DNA from: Polaromonas sp. A23
GTDB taxonomy: Bacteria; Pseudomonadota; Gammaproteobacteria; Burkholderiales; Burkholderiaceae_C
Direction: 5' to 3'
Assembly (NCBI RefSeq): GCF_002001015.1
Contig: NZ_MUNO01000005.1
Span: forward strand, 1 to 64,000
Length of the DNA: 64,000 nucleotides
The translations under genes were made by a program, and so were the position numbers. This document shows positions 17,614-26,493 of the stretch, one piece after another (the stretch's first letter is position 1; each line of letters starts with the position of its first letter). The notes under the pieces are model-generated. The model saw only the letters and a list, made by a program, of their open reading frames with translations. It was not told where the DNA came from and ran no database searches.

Positions 17614-18720
17614 TCAGTACAGAACCACGCCGCGAATCGACTCGCCGCGTTTCATCAGGTCGAAGCCCTTGTTGATGTCTTCGAGCGGCATGGTGTGGGT
17701 GATCAGGTCGTCGATGTTGATCTTGCCTTCCATGTACCAGTCGACGATTTTCGGCACGTCGGTGCGCCCGCGTGCGCCGCCGAAAGCCGAGCCTTCCCAT
17801 TTGCGGCCGGTGACCAGCTGGAAAGGCCGCGTGCTGATTTCGGCGCCGGCCTCGGCCACACCGATGATGATGCTGCGGCCCCAACCCTTGTGCGTACATT
17901 CCAGTGCCTGGCGCATTACCTTGGTGTTGCCTATGCATTCGAAGCTGTAGTCGGCGCCGCCGTCAGTCAGCTGCACGATGGCGTCGACGACGTTTTCAGT
18001 TTCCTTGGGGTTGATGAAATGCGTCATGCCGAACTTGCGCGCCATCTCCTGGCGCGCAGGGTTGATATCCACACCAATGATCTTGTCGGCGCCCACCATC
18101 TTCGCGCCCTGGATCACGTTCAGGCCAATGCCGCCCAGGCCGAAAACCACCACATTGGCGCCGGCCTCGACCTTGGCTGTGAACAGCACCGCGCCTATGC
18201 CGGTGGTCACACCGCAGCCGATGTAGCAGACCTTGTCAAACGGCGCGTCCTCACGGATTTTGGCCAGCGAGATTTCCGGCGCAACCGTGTAGTTGCTGAA
18301 GGTGCTGGTGCCCATGTAGTGAAAGATGGGTTTGCCGTCCAGGCTGAAGCGGCTGGTGGCATCGGGCATCAGGCCCTTACCCTGCGTGCCGCGTATCAGC
18401 TGGCACAGGTTGGTCTTGCGCGACAGGCAGAACTTGCACTGGCGGCATTCCGGTGTGTACAGCGGAATAACGTGGTCGCCCTTTTTGAGCGTGGTTACGC
18501 CGGGGCCGACATCCACCACAATGCCTGCGCCCTCATGGCCGAGGATGGCCGGAAAGATGCCTTCTGGGTCGGCGCCCGACAGCGTGTAGTAATCGGTGTG
18601 GCAGATGCCGGTGGCCTTGATTTCCACCAGCACTTCGCCGAACTTCGGGCCCTGGAGGTCTACGGTTTCAATGGTCAGGGGCTCGCCGGATTTCCACGCG
18701 ACGGCTGCTTTGGTTTTCAT
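17614..18720 (-). CDS. frmA: S-(hydroxymethyl)glutathione dehydrogenase / class III alcohol dehydrogenase
   Basis: A 368-residue zinc alcohol dehydrogenase of class III. Catalytic zinc ligands Cys40 (ATGICHTD) and His62 (GHEGAG), structural zinc cysteines 92, 95, 98 and 106, and the NAD site [15 protein letters not shown] are intact. It oxidises S-hydroxymethylglutathione to S-formylglutathione with NAD. Length is normal. It follows the SRPBCC-Gfa gene by 24 bp in the operon. Its 5' 330-350 bp recur as a decayed fragment at 27975-28325. Symbols adhC, adhI and flhA are also used for this gene. Confidence 0.96.
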   Translation of the reverse strand: MKTKAAVAWKSGEPLTIETVDLQGPKFGEVLVEIKATGICHTDYYTLSGADPEGIFPAILGHEGAGIVVDVGPGVTTLKKGDHVIPLYTPECRQCKFCLSRKTNLCQLIRGTQGKGLMPDATSRFSLDGKPIFHYMGTSTFSNYTVAPEISLAKIREDAPFDKVCYIGCGVTTGIGAVLFTAKVEAGANVVVFGLGGIGLNVIQGAKMVGADKIIGVDINPARQEMARKFGMTHFINPKETENVVDAIVQLTDGGADYSFECIGNTKVMRQALECTHKGWGRSIIIGVAEAGAEISTRPFQLVTGRKWEGSAFGGARGRTDVPKIVDWYMEGKINIDDLITHTMPLEDINKGFDLMKRGESIRGVVLY

Positions 18721-18744
18721 GATCTTTGGGTCTGCTGTTGTTGT

Positions 18745-19740
18745 TCAGGCCGCTGCGTGCAGCTTTACCTTGTGCCAGGCGATGATGGCCATGAGTTCGG
18801 GCGAAAAGGCGTCGTAGGCAGAGATGCCCGCCGCCGCCAACTGCCCACGCACGGCGTGCATCTGGCTGGGCTGGGTGCCGGTTTCGATCAGCGAGGACAG
18901 GAAGCCGGCGAACTCCGGCTTTGCGGCTTGGCCACCCTGAGCCAGTTCCGGATGGACGAAGTCGATTCCGTAGAAGTGATGGTCCGGATCACTCACGCGC
19001 CCGAACAGATGAACCCCGCATGTCTTGCAGGCGTAGCGCTGCACCTTCTGCGTCTCGTCTACCACCCGCAGCCTCTCCTCCCCCTTCAGGATCTCGAGCG
19101 TACCGGTGGGAACCACCGCGGTCTGGGCCAGCAATGCGCCTTCCGGTTTCCAGCATTTGCTGCAGCCGCATAGGTGGTTGTGGGCAATGTCCTCCGCCAG
19201 CTTCACCTCCACCGGATCAGCGCACTGGCAGCGCAGCGTCGCGCCGGCGAGGGATACAGCCCGGGACGGGCCGTTGACCGCGGGATGCAAGCTGACCTTC
19301 GTCCCTGCAATTTGCTCCGCTCTTTCCTTCAATCGCCGGTTCACCTCTTCGTAAGCGGCGCGTGTGTTGGTGTTGAGAGCGGGCCAACGCTCCTCGACCG
19401 CAGAGCCGCGGAAAATCTCGTCGTTATGGAAAGTGACGCCGCCGCCGTCACGCGGCTCAATGCGGAAGATGTGCTCGCCGCTGAAGGTGGTGGGGTCGGG
19501 CGCCTGTGTCATCCAGCGTAGTTCTCGCGCCGCGACAATGCGCGTGATCTTCGGAGAGATCTTCATCACCGGCGTGTTCGGGCGCACGAAGGTCGTCGTG
19601 AGCTGGCCTCCAACAGTGGTGCGGCCAGCAATATCAGGCAGCATCTGGTTCCAGTCCGGGTAGCTGGCCAGTTCGTCCAGTACCGCCCATACGGTCTCAG
19701 CCGGGGCATTGATGGCGATCGAAGTTTCAAGTAGTTTCAT
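18745..19740 (-). CDS. gfa: SRPBCC domain fused to S-(hydroxymethyl)glutathione synthase (Gfa)
   Basis: A 331-residue two-domain protein. Residues 1 to about 145 look like an SRPBCC (START/polyketide cyclase) domain, beginning MKLLETSIAINAPAETVWAV with a mid-domain W-rich strand. Residues about 148-331 are a complete glutathione-dependent formaldehyde-activating enzyme: zinc cysteines C171/C173, C191/C193/C196 (CGCSKCWKPEG) and C238/C241 (CKTCGVH), then FYGIDFVHPEL. Gfa condenses formaldehyde with glutathione to feed the dehydrogenase encoded next. Free-standing Gfa is about 190 residues, so the N-terminal domain is an addition. The two parts are joined in frame with no internal stop; a start inside, near residue 148, has no obvious ribosome binding site. 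Confidence 0.9.
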   Translation of the reverse strand: MKLLETSIAINAPAETVWAVLDELASYPDWNQMLPDIAGRTTVGGQLTTTFVRPNTPVMKISPKITRIVAARELRWMTQAPDPTTFSGEHIFRIEPRDGGGVTFHNDEIFRGSAVEERWPALNTNTRAAYEEVNRRLKERAEQIAGTKVSLHPAVNGPSRAVSLAGATLRCQCADPVEVKLAEDIAHNHLCGCSKCWKPEGALLAQTAVVPTGTLEILKGEERLRVVDETQKVQRYACKTCGVHLFGRVSDPDHHFYGIDFVHPELAQGGQAAKPEFAGFLSSLIETGTQPSQMHAVRGQLAAAGISAYDAFSPELMAIIAWHKVKLHAAA

Positions 19741-19749
19741 TGATGTTTC

Positions 19750-20961
19750 TCACATAAGGGTCTTGAGTGCAAAAGCAGGATCCGACGCCTGATCGGGCGT
19801 AGGCGAGATGCCGCGTTCGAGGAGTTTGCGGCTCCACATCTGGTCAACCGGTGCGTTCACCGACTCAACCGCGATTAGGTGGGAGCCTTCGTAGTGGAAC
19901 AAACTGAAGCTCGCCGGGGCCGCACCCGGCCGGCGGACAGCGCTTAGTTGCGGATGCCACAGGCCGGCCATCTGCAGCTTTGCTCCGCCCTGGTCCGACC
20001 AGAAATGCGGCGTCGGCCGGTAAGACGCTGCACGACCGAGCAAGGTTGCCGCGGCAATCTTTGCCTGATCATTCGCGTTCTGCACCGACTCGAGACGGAT
20101 TCGCCGCCCTTGGTAGTCGAAACTCGTGCAGTCGCCGATCGCGAGGATGTCCGGGTCCGACGTGACCATTGCGGCGTCCACGCAAATGCCGTTGTCAATT
20201 TGGAGGCCAGCCGTTCGCGCCAGCCCGACTTCGGGCATCGCTCCAATGCCAAGCAGCATCTCGTCGATAGCGAGCGGCTCGCCATCGACATGGAGATAAG
20301 CCAGCCGTTCGCCGCGGATCTCCGGCTCGCCGATGAGGGCGCCCAAGTCGACCCGCGTGCCCATTTGGCGGTGGTGCTCGAGGACGTAGGCCGACAGTTC
20401 CGGCGACGTCGAGCGTTGCAGCAGCCTGGGGGCGACCTCGATCACCCGCACGTCCCACCCGAGATGCTTTGCGCTAGATGCCACCTCCAAGCCGATAAAT
20501 CCGCCGCCAAGGACCGTGAGACTGCCGCCTCCTTCGCGCTGCAGCCGTTCCCTCATGGCCTGGGCATCGGCGACGTGGCGCAGCGACAGCACATTGTCGA
20601 GCGGGCGGTCCAACCAGGGCAAGGTACGAGCTAGGGTTCCAGTCGCCAGGACGAGTTTTGAGTAGGTAAGTTCCTCCCCCGACGCAAGCCGGACGTTGCG
20701 CTGAGAGGCATCAATACCGACCGCTGCATCTCGCAGATGCACCTGCACCTTGTGTAACGTATACCAGTCCGGGTCCCGATGCAGCTGCAGGGACTCATCG
20801 CGATTCTTAAGGAAGCCCTTGGACAGCGGCGGGCGCTGGTAGGGATGTGCAGCTTCCTCGCAGATGAGGTGAGTGCGTTCGCCCTGCCCAGCGTCCACCA
20901 GCGCTGCGCACAGCTGTGCGGCGGCGTGGCCCCCACCGATGATGATGATGGCGTCGCTCAT
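19750..20961 (-). CDS. NAD(P)H:ferredoxin reductase of the P450 system
   Basis: A 403-residue FAD oxidoreductase of the putidaredoxin / palustrisredoxin reductase type. The FAD Rossmann motif IIIGGGHAAAQL is at the N-terminus, the NAD motif TVLGGGFIGLEVASS is mid-sequence, and the second FAD motif is LAIGDC. It would pass electrons from NAD(P)H to the [2Fe-2S] ferredoxin encoded at 21585-21905, which reduces the P450 at 21916-23133. Its ATG overlaps the MarR stop by 4 bp, and 9 bp separate it from the SRPBCC-Gfa gene. Confidence 0.93.
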   Translation of the reverse strand: MSDAIIIIGGGHAAAQLCAALVDAGQGERTHLICEEAAHPYQRPPLSKGFLKNRDESLQLHRDPDWYTLHKVQVHLRDAAVGIDASQRNVRLASGEELTYSKLVLATGTLARTLPWLDRPLDNVLSLRHVADAQAMRERLQREGGGSLTVLGGGFIGLEVASSAKHLGWDVRVIEVAPRLLQRSTSPELSAYVLEHHRQMGTRVDLGALIGEPEIRGERLAYLHVDGEPLAIDEMLLGIGAMPEVGLARTAGLQIDNGICVDAAMVTSDPDILAIGDCTSFDYQGRRIRLESVQNANDQAKIAAATLLGRAASYRPTPHFWSDQGGAKLQMAGLWHPQLSAVRRPGAAPASFSLFHYEGSHLIAVESVNAPVDQMWSRKLLERGISPTPDQASDPAFALKTLM

Positions 20962-21554
20962 TCTTCTGTTGTCTTCTTGCGGCCGCGAGCCGCGTGGGGG
21001 TAATGCAGTGCCAGAAATTTGGACGTTGAGCTTTCTACTGCGGGCAAGTTGTCGTGCAAGCGCCGTAGCAACGACAGCAGCTGCTCGCGCTCTTCTGGCG
21101 CCAGAACCGACATCAGCGCGCGGTCGCGGACCAGCGCGATATCCAGGATCCGGTCGTGTATTTCACGTCCGGCGTCGGTAATGCTGGCGACACGCAGTCG
21201 CCCATCTTCGGAGTCCAGGCCAATAGTGATGAAGCCGCGGGCCTGCATGCTCTTGAAGGTGCGGCTGACCGATGCCTTGTCCATGCCGATAACCTTGCAA
21301 ATCCGCTGCGCGGACAGGGAGGGTTCAATTGCGAGCAAGACCAGCACCCGCCATGTCTCGATGCCCACATCAAACGCGGCCAAGTAAGCCTGCGAGGCGC
21401 CGCTAGACAGCTTGTTGGCGATCCAGGTGAAATAGGCAGGGGCGTAGTGCTCCAGATCCACGGCTTTGCGTGTGGGCTGCCTGCGTTGGGGAGTTGAGGC
21501 CTGTTTCGCGGAAACGGAAGAGCTTGAGACCTTGAAGGTGGTGGTGCGCGGCAT
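20958..21554 (-). CDS. MarR-family regulator inside the P450 operon
   Basis: A 198-residue MarR-type winged-helix protein with a basic 30-residue N-terminal tail and a basic C-terminal end. The recognition helix region is GMDKASVSRTFKSMQARGF and the wing is DSEDGRLRVASIT. It lies between the ferredoxin gene (30 bp) and the reductase gene (4-bp overlap), so it is transcribed with the genes it probably controls. A likely target is the palindrome upstream of the receptor gene at 27705-27718. Ligand unknown; an aromatic acid or its CoA ester is the usual kind. Confidence 0.9.
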   Translation of the reverse strand: MPRTTTFKVSSSSVSAKQASTPQRRQPTRKAVDLEHYAPAYFTWIANKLSSGASQAYLAAFDVGIETWRVLVLLAIEPSLSAQRICKVIGMDKASVSRTFKSMQARGFITIGLDSEDGRLRVASITDAGREIHDRILDIALVRDRALMSVLAPEEREQLLSLLRRLHDNLPAVESSTSKFLALHYPHAARGRKKTTEE

Positions 21555-21584
21555 GTTGATTCGGGGGGATGGTTGATCCGCTTA

Positions 21585-21905
21585 TTATTGCGTGCTCGGA
21601 AGGCGCACCGTCAGTCCATCGAGCTGCGGTGACAGCTTGATCTGGCAACTCAGGCGGCTCTCCGGGCGGCGTTCGTCGGCGGTGCACTCAAGCATCTCAA
21701 GTTCGGTCGCGAGCGGCTCAGGCAGCTTCTGGAGCCAAGGCTCCTGCACGTACACATGACAGGTGGCGCACATCGCGGATCCGCCGCATTCGCCGACGAT
21801 TCCGTGCACGCCAGCGGCGACCGCGGTCTGCATCAGGCTCTTGCCGTCGTCGGCCTCCAAAGTAAGTTGTGTTCCGTCGTGTTGGATCAGGTGGACTTTG
21901 GGCAC
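21585..21905 (-). CDS. [2Fe-2S] ferredoxin of the P450 system
   Basis: A 106-residue adrenodoxin / putidaredoxin-type ferredoxin. The cluster cysteines are C40, C46, C49 and C87 (GECGGSAMCATC then RLSCQI), the standard C-x5-C-x2-C-x37-C spacing. It carries single electrons from the reductase (19750-20961) to the P450 encoded 10 bp upstream. The closest functional analogue is palustrisredoxin of the CYP199A system. Confidence 0.95.
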   Translation of the reverse strand: MPKVHLIQHDGTQLTLEADDGKSLMQTAVAAGVHGIVGECGGSAMCATCHVYVQEPWLQKLPEPLATELEMLECTADERRPESRLSCQIKLSPQLDGLTVRLPSTQ

Positions 21906-21915
21906 GCGTCGCTCC

Positions 21916-23133
21916 TCAAGCTGGGGTGAGGCGCAGCGGCAAGGTGGCCAGTGCGCGCAAAGTGTTATTGAGCCGGCGTGTCGGTGCCCCGGACAGTTCG
22001 ATCCTTTTCACTCGCTTGGCGAGAGCGGTGAGGATCAGCTCGCCTTCAAGGCGAGCCACCACCTGGCCGACGCAGCCGTGGATACCCGAACCAAATGCCA
22101 TGTGCCCCGCCGGCTTGCGGTTGATGTCGTAGCGGTCCGGGTCCGGCCACTGCCGGGGGTCGCGATTGGCTGACGACAGGAAGGTGACGATCTTCTCGTC
22201 GGCGGGAATCCGTACTCCTGCCAGCTCCGTTTCCTTTGACGTGGTCCGGAAGAAGGTCTGGACTGTGGATTCGTAGCGCAAGGCCTCTTCGAAAGCAGGC
22301 CGCGCCAAGGTAACGTTCTCGCGCAGCTTCTCGAATTCCGCAGGATGGTTCGCCAGGCACAGCAAGGCGTTGCCGATCCCGTTGATCGTCGTATCCACTC
22401 CGGCAGACAGAAAGGAGCGAACTAGCATTGGTGCCTCGGCTTGCGTGATCTCTCCGCGGTCGGCTGCTTCGTAGATCTGCGCACCGAATCCATCGGGACT
22501 GAGCTTTTCCCGGTTGCAGTGGGACATGATCCATTCGGTCACTGGCTGCACCAGTTCCGCCGATTTCGCCAGCCGCTCGTTCCGCGGGCCGAACGAGTTG
22601 AAGATCATGTTGCCGTACAACAGGAGGTTTTCCCGGCCTTCCGCACCCAATCCCACTGCGTCGGGGAAAACCTTGAGCGGATAGAGTTCGGCGAGATCCA
22701 CGACACCGTCAACAGTGCCCTGCCTCGCGGCTTTTTCCATTACGCGGTCGAACAGGGCGTCGGCCTCCTGCTGGAAGGTCAGGCGGATCTGGGTCACCGC
22801 CTTGGGCGACAGGATGCGCGCCAGCACCGCGCGCACCTTGGTATGGTCCGGCGGATCCGCTTCAAGGATGATGCTCTTGGGGCGGAACGGCTTTTCACGC
22901 AGAAAGTTCGTCAGGCCAGCACCGGCCGACGAGATAAAGGTCACGTGGTCGTTCATCACCGCCCGGACCTCGGCATGCCTGGCCGCGGCATACATGCGGT
23001 ACTTTGGTATCCAGACCACGGGCCCCGCTTCGCGCATCAGCTCATGGCCGGGATATGGGTCCAGCAGAAATTCGTCGCTGTAGGGATCGATGTCCACGAC
23101 AGGGACGCCGGCCGGGGGATTGAAATCGTTCAT
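21916..23133 (-). CDS. Cytochrome P450, CYP199A-like (probable 4-methoxybenzoate-type O-demethylase)
   Basis: A 405-residue soluble P450. The I-helix is AGVDTT (244-249), ExxR is E283-R286, and the heme loop is FGSGIHGC with Cys354. Throughout, the sequence resembles CYP199A2/A4 of Rhodopseudomonas palustris, enzymes that demethylate 4-methoxybenzoate and release formaldehyde. From memory of CYP199A4, Arg92, Ser95, Arg243, Ser244 and Ser247 hold the benzoate carboxylate; the equivalents here, R84, S87, R239, S240 and S243, are all kept, as are the pocket Phe residues (F178, F181, F294/F295). The adjacent ferredoxin, reductase and formaldehyde genes fit this reaction. Exact substrate remains inferred. 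Confidence 0.93.
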   Translation of the reverse strand: MNDFNPPAGVPVVDIDPYSDEFLLDPYPGHELMREAGPVVWIPKYRMYAAARHAEVRAVMNDHVTFISSAGAGLTNFLREKPFRPKSIILEADPPDHTKVRAVLARILSPKAVTQIRLTFQQEADALFDRVMEKAARQGTVDGVVDLAELYPLKVFPDAVGLGAEGRENLLLYGNMIFNSFGPRNERLAKSAELVQPVTEWIMSHCNREKLSPDGFGAQIYEAADRGEITQAEAPMLVRSFLSAGVDTTINGIGNALLCLANHPAEFEKLRENVTLARPAFEEALRYESTVQTFFRTTSKETELAGVRIPADEKIVTFLSSANRDPRQWPDPDRYDINRKPAGHMAFGSGIHGCVGQVVARLEGELILTALAKRVKRIELSGAPTRRLNNTLRALATLPLRLTPA

Positions 23134-23156
23134 GGCTTATCCAGTTCTCCATTGGG

Positions 23157-23879
23157 TCAGGCGTGGGCATCTCCGGCCACACCGACGTATCGTTCAAGCA
23201 GGTCTTGCCGTTGTGCGAGCTCGCCGCTGTCGCTGCGATAGACCACTTCGCCGCGCTCCAGGACGACCGCGTCAGTGGTAAAGCGCAGCGCGTCATCGAC
23301 CTTTTGTTCCACCAACACGACGGTGACGCCGGTCGCGCGCGCCATCGTGTCGAATGTACGCATCAGCTCGTGGCAGATGATGGGTGCCAGTCCTTCGAGC
23401 GGCTCGTCCAGCAACAGCACCCTGGGCTTTCCGAGCAGCGTCCGGGCTACCGTCAGCATCTGCTGCTCACCGCCCGACAGTTGCGCTCCGCCGTTCCGGC
23501 GACGTTCGGCCAACCTGGGAAACATGTCGTAGGCCTCGGCGATGTCGCTCCTGGGCCTGCCCTTCAGTCCGGTGACCAGGTTTTCCTCAACGGTGAGTGA
23601 AGGGAAGATGTCGCGTGTCTGTGGTACATAGCCGATGCCGGCATGCGCACGTTCGCGCGCGGACAGCCGCGTAATGTCTTGCCCGAACAGACGAATCCGA
23701 CCTGAGTGGATGTCCGCCAAGCCCATGATCGCCTTCAGAAGTGTCGTCTTACCGACCCCGTTGCGACCGATCACGGCGATACGCCCCCCCGCGGGGAACT
23801 GCAGATCGACCTCATGCAGGATATTCACAGGGCCGAAACCGGCCGTAACTTTGTCGACGTGAATGGCTTGGATAGTCAT
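23157..23879 (-). CDS. Branched-chain-type ABC transporter ATPase (LivF)
   Basis: A 240-residue ABC ATPase of the LivF group. Walker A is GRNGVGKTT (38-46), the signature is LSGGEQQML and Walker B is VLLLDEPLEGL. The first gap residue pattern and length match LivF rather than LivG. It powers, with LivG, the importer encoded upstream, and overlaps livG by 4 bp. It is 23 bp ahead of the P450 gene, which ties transport to the P450 substrate, likely an aromatic acid rather than an amino acid. Confidence 0.93.
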   Translation of the reverse strand: MTIQAIHVDKVTAGFGPVNILHEVDLQFPAGGRIAVIGRNGVGKTTLLKAIMGLADIHSGRIRLFGQDITRLSARERAHAGIGYVPQTRDIFPSLTVEENLVTGLKGRPRSDIAEAYDMFPRLAERRRNGGAQLSGGEQQMLTVARTLLGKPRVLLLDEPLEGLAPIICHELMRTFDTMARATGVTVVLVEQKVDDALRFTTDAVVLERGEVVYRSDSGELAQRQDLLERYVGVAGDAHA

Positions 23880-24634
23880 ACAGCCTCCGTTCCGAGATAG
23901 GCTTGGAGGACCGCTGGGTGTCGCCGGATCTCGGCCGGGGGGCCTTCCGCCAGAACAGCGCCTTCGGCCAGCACGACAATCCGATCCGCGAAACTGAAGA
24001 TCAGATCCATATCGTGCTCGATCATCAGAAGCGCCAAGGTCGGCGGCAAGGTGTCCAGCGCTTTTAGTACGATGTCACGTTCGCCGCTGGGCACGCCAGC
24101 CATGGGTTCGTCGAGCAGCAGCACCTTGGGGCTGAGCGCCATGGCGATCGCAATTTCTACCAGCCGCTGTTGACCGTAAGCGAGGTCTACCGGTCGCCTG
24201 TCCGCGAGCTCGGACAGGTGAAGATGGCGCAGGATCTGCTGCGTTTCATCACGTACGGCGGGGTACGCGTCAACCGAGCGCCATTGGTTACGAACGGAAC
24301 CATCGCGCTCGTGGATCGCCAGTTCTACCTGGCTGCGCACGCTTAGCGTCGGTGCAAGCTGGGTGATCTGGAAGGTGCGGACCAGGCCTCGCTTGACGCG
24401 GGCGGCCTGGCTCATTGTTGTGACGTTGGTACCTTCGAGGTGCACAGAACCGGAGGACGGCGCGAGCACGCCGGTGATCAGATTCACGAGCGTGCTTTTA
24501 CCGGCTCCGTTTGGCCCGATCAGGCCGACGCGGTCGCCCGGGTTGAGCGTGAGGGCCACGCCACGCGTGACGTGCAGTCCGCCAAAGGACTTGTTCAATC
24601 CCTCGATCTGCAGCAATGCCCGAGCCGCGGTCAT
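23876..24634 (-). CDS. Branched-chain-type ABC transporter ATPase (LivG)
   Basis: A 252-residue ABC ATPase of the LivG group: Walker A GPNGAGKST (40-48), the LivG-typical signature YGQQRLVEIAIAMA and Walker B VLLLDEPMAGV. I begin it at the ATG at 24634, preceded by AAGGAGAAATC and overlapping the LivM stop by 4 bp; the frame is open about 300 nt further upstream but that part only shadows the permease gene. It couples ATP hydrolysis to import by the LivHM permease pair. Confidence 0.93.
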   Translation of the reverse strand: MTAARALLQIEGLNKSFGGLHVTRGVALTLNPGDRVGLIGPNGAGKSTLVNLITGVLAPSSGSVHLEGTNVTTMSQAARVKRGLVRTFQITQLAPTLSVRSQVELAIHERDGSVRNQWRSVDAYPAVRDETQQILRHLHLSELADRRPVDLAYGQQRLVEIAIAMALSPKVLLLDEPMAGVPSGERDIVLKALDTLPPTLALLMIEHDMDLIFSFADRIVVLAEGAVLAEGPPAEIRRHPAVLQAYLGTEAV

Positions 24635-25590
24635 GATTTCTCCTTCGGCATCAGCTGCGCCCGCAAGGCTGCCGCCCATCGCTCGCGCGGCACGAGCACC
24701 AGCACTACAAGCATGCCGCCGATGATGAACAGCCAGTGGTAGGGATTGATCGCCGCAGCTGCATGGTGCACGCTCATGAATATCGCTGTTCCGGCAATCG
24801 CGCCATACAGCGTTCCCGTGCCGCCAAGCACCAGCATCACTAGCGATTCCGCCGACAGTGTGAAGCCCAACGAGTCCAGTCCGACAATCTGGTTCACCTG
24901 GGCGGACAGTGCACCCGCGATCCCGGCGAAAGCACCCGCCCATACGTATAGTTTGAGTAGCGTAGGACGAATGCCGTCGCCCATGGCCGACATCCGCATA
25001 CGGTTTTGGTGAATGCCCAAGCAGGCCAGCCCGAAGGGTGAACCGATGAGACGCCGCATGATCCAGAAGGACAGGAGGAGTACCACCGAGCAGTAGATAA
25101 AAGCAACCTTGCCATACAAATCGAAAGAAAACACGCCAAGTAACTTGCCGACCGGGAAGCCGCTCAGCCCATCGTCGCCGCCAGTCCAGGTGCGCAGCTT
25201 TTTGGCGAGGTTGAGCACGATCTCAGCGATCGCAATGGTCAGCATCAGGAACGTGAGACCGTGATAACGCAGGAGGAAAAGGCCCGATAGCGCCGCCAGT
25301 GCGGCCCCGGACGCGGCACCGACCGCCAGGCCGAGCAGCGGATTGCCAGTGAGGTGCGCTGCCGTGATTCCCGTCGCGTATGCGCCGATCCCGAAGAAGG
25401 CTGCGTGGCCCAGCGTTGCCAGGCCGCCGATCCCGACGACCAGATCCAGCGACATCACCAGAATGGCCATTGTCACGATCCGAGCAGCTAGTCCGAGCTG
25501 GTCCGGCAGCAGAAAATAGACTGCGGCGCCGGCGGCTACCAGGACGATGTAAGGAGTGCCGCGAACGGCGATGGAGGGCCGGCTCATCAT
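24631..25590 (-). CDS. Branched-chain-type ABC transporter permease (LivM)
   Basis: A 319-residue permease with about nine hydrophobic helices. The LivM motif GGLATLGHAAFFGIGAYA is present, and the C-terminal part has LVMLVLGGTGTLYGAIAGT, a LivM landmark. The start is one of two adjacent ATG codons at 25590/25587, overlapping the livH stop, so translation is coupled. It forms the membrane channel with LivH. Confidence 0.92.
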   Translation of the reverse strand: MMSRPSIAVRGTPYIVLVAAGAAVYFLLPDQLGLAARIVTMAILVMSLDLVVGIGGLATLGHAAFFGIGAYATGITAAHLTGNPLLGLAVGAASGAALAALSGLFLLRYHGLTFLMLTIAIAEIVLNLAKKLRTWTGGDDGLSGFPVGKLLGVFSFDLYGKVAFIYCSVVLLLSFWIMRRLIGSPFGLACLGIHQNRMRMSAMGDGIRPTLLKLYVWAGAFAGIAGALSAQVNQIVGLDSLGFTLSAESLVMLVLGGTGTLYGAIAGTAIFMSVHHAAAAINPYHWLFIIGGMLVVLVLVPRERWAAALRAQLMPKEKS

Positions 25591-26459
25591 GTTCGTGCGC
25601 TCCGCGGCACCAGGATGCCGTTTGGCCGCCATCCCAGCAGGATCGCCACCGCTGCGAAAAAGAACAGACTGCCCCAGTCCGACGCCAGATACTTACTCGC
25701 GGTTTCCACGATGCCAAGCCCAACCGCCGCTGCAGCGGATCCCGCGATGTTGCCCATGCCCCCAACGGCAACGACAACCAGCACCAGCACCAGATACTTG
25801 ATCGGATAGAAGGGTTCGAGTGGCATGAGTTCGGCGCCCAGGATCCCCCCCAGCGCGGCCAGGCCCGCGCCGGCGGCGAACGTGATCGCATAGACCCACT
25901 GCACCGGAATGCCCAGCGATTCAGCGGCCGCCGTGTTGTCGACCGTCGCGCGAAGCCAAACGCCAAAGCGCGTCGTGTTCATAACCCAGTACACGCCAAG
26001 GAGAACGGCAACGCCGACCGCAATCACAAGCAGACGCTGTGCAGGAATTGTCCGGAAGCCCAAGTCCACTGACGAGGCGAGCCAGGCGGGCAGCGGGATC
26101 ATCTGCACCTGCGGCCCGAACACCAAATTGATCGTCGCGACGAACAGGAAAGTAAGGCCGATGGTGAACAGTACCTGCTGCAGCTCCGGCCGGCGGTAGA
26201 GTCGGCGCAACACCAGCGCTTCGAGCAGCGCCCCGATTGCGCCGGTGGTCGCGATCGCAGCCAGGATAGCTGGCAATAGCCCCCAGCCCTGCTTGCCCAT
26301 TAGCCAAGCTGCTACGTACCCGCCAGTCATGGCGAAGGCACCATGAGCGAGGTTGACGAAACGCATCAGACCCAGCGTGATCGTCAGGCCGACTGAGATG
26401 ATGAACAGCACCATGCCATAGGCGATGCCATCCATCAAAATGTTGATCAACAGGGTCAA
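25587..26459 (-). CDS. Branched-chain-type ABC transporter permease (LivH)
   Basis: A 290-residue permease with eight or so hydrophobic helices and the LivH signatures MDGIAYGMVLFIISVGLTI near the start and GMGNIAGSAAAAVGLGIVE near the end. It pairs with LivM. The gene is 34 bp from the receptor gene and overlaps livM by 4 bp. Confidence 0.92.
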   Translation of the reverse strand: MTLLINILMDGIAYGMVLFIISVGLTITLGLMRFVNLAHGAFAMTGGYVAAWLMGKQGWGLLPAILAAIATTGAIGALLEALVLRRLYRRPELQQVLFTIGLTFLFVATINLVFGPQVQMIPLPAWLASSVDLGFRTIPAQRLLVIAVGVAVLLGVYWVMNTTRFGVWLRATVDNTAAAESLGIPVQWVYAITFAAGAGLAALGGILGAELMPLEPFYPIKYLVLVLVVVAVGGMGNIAGSAAAAVGLGIVETASKYLASDWGSLFFFAAVAILLGWRPNGILVPRSART

Positions 26460-26493
26460 GTGGTCTCCTGGAATCTGATGTGTTTGCGTGGGC

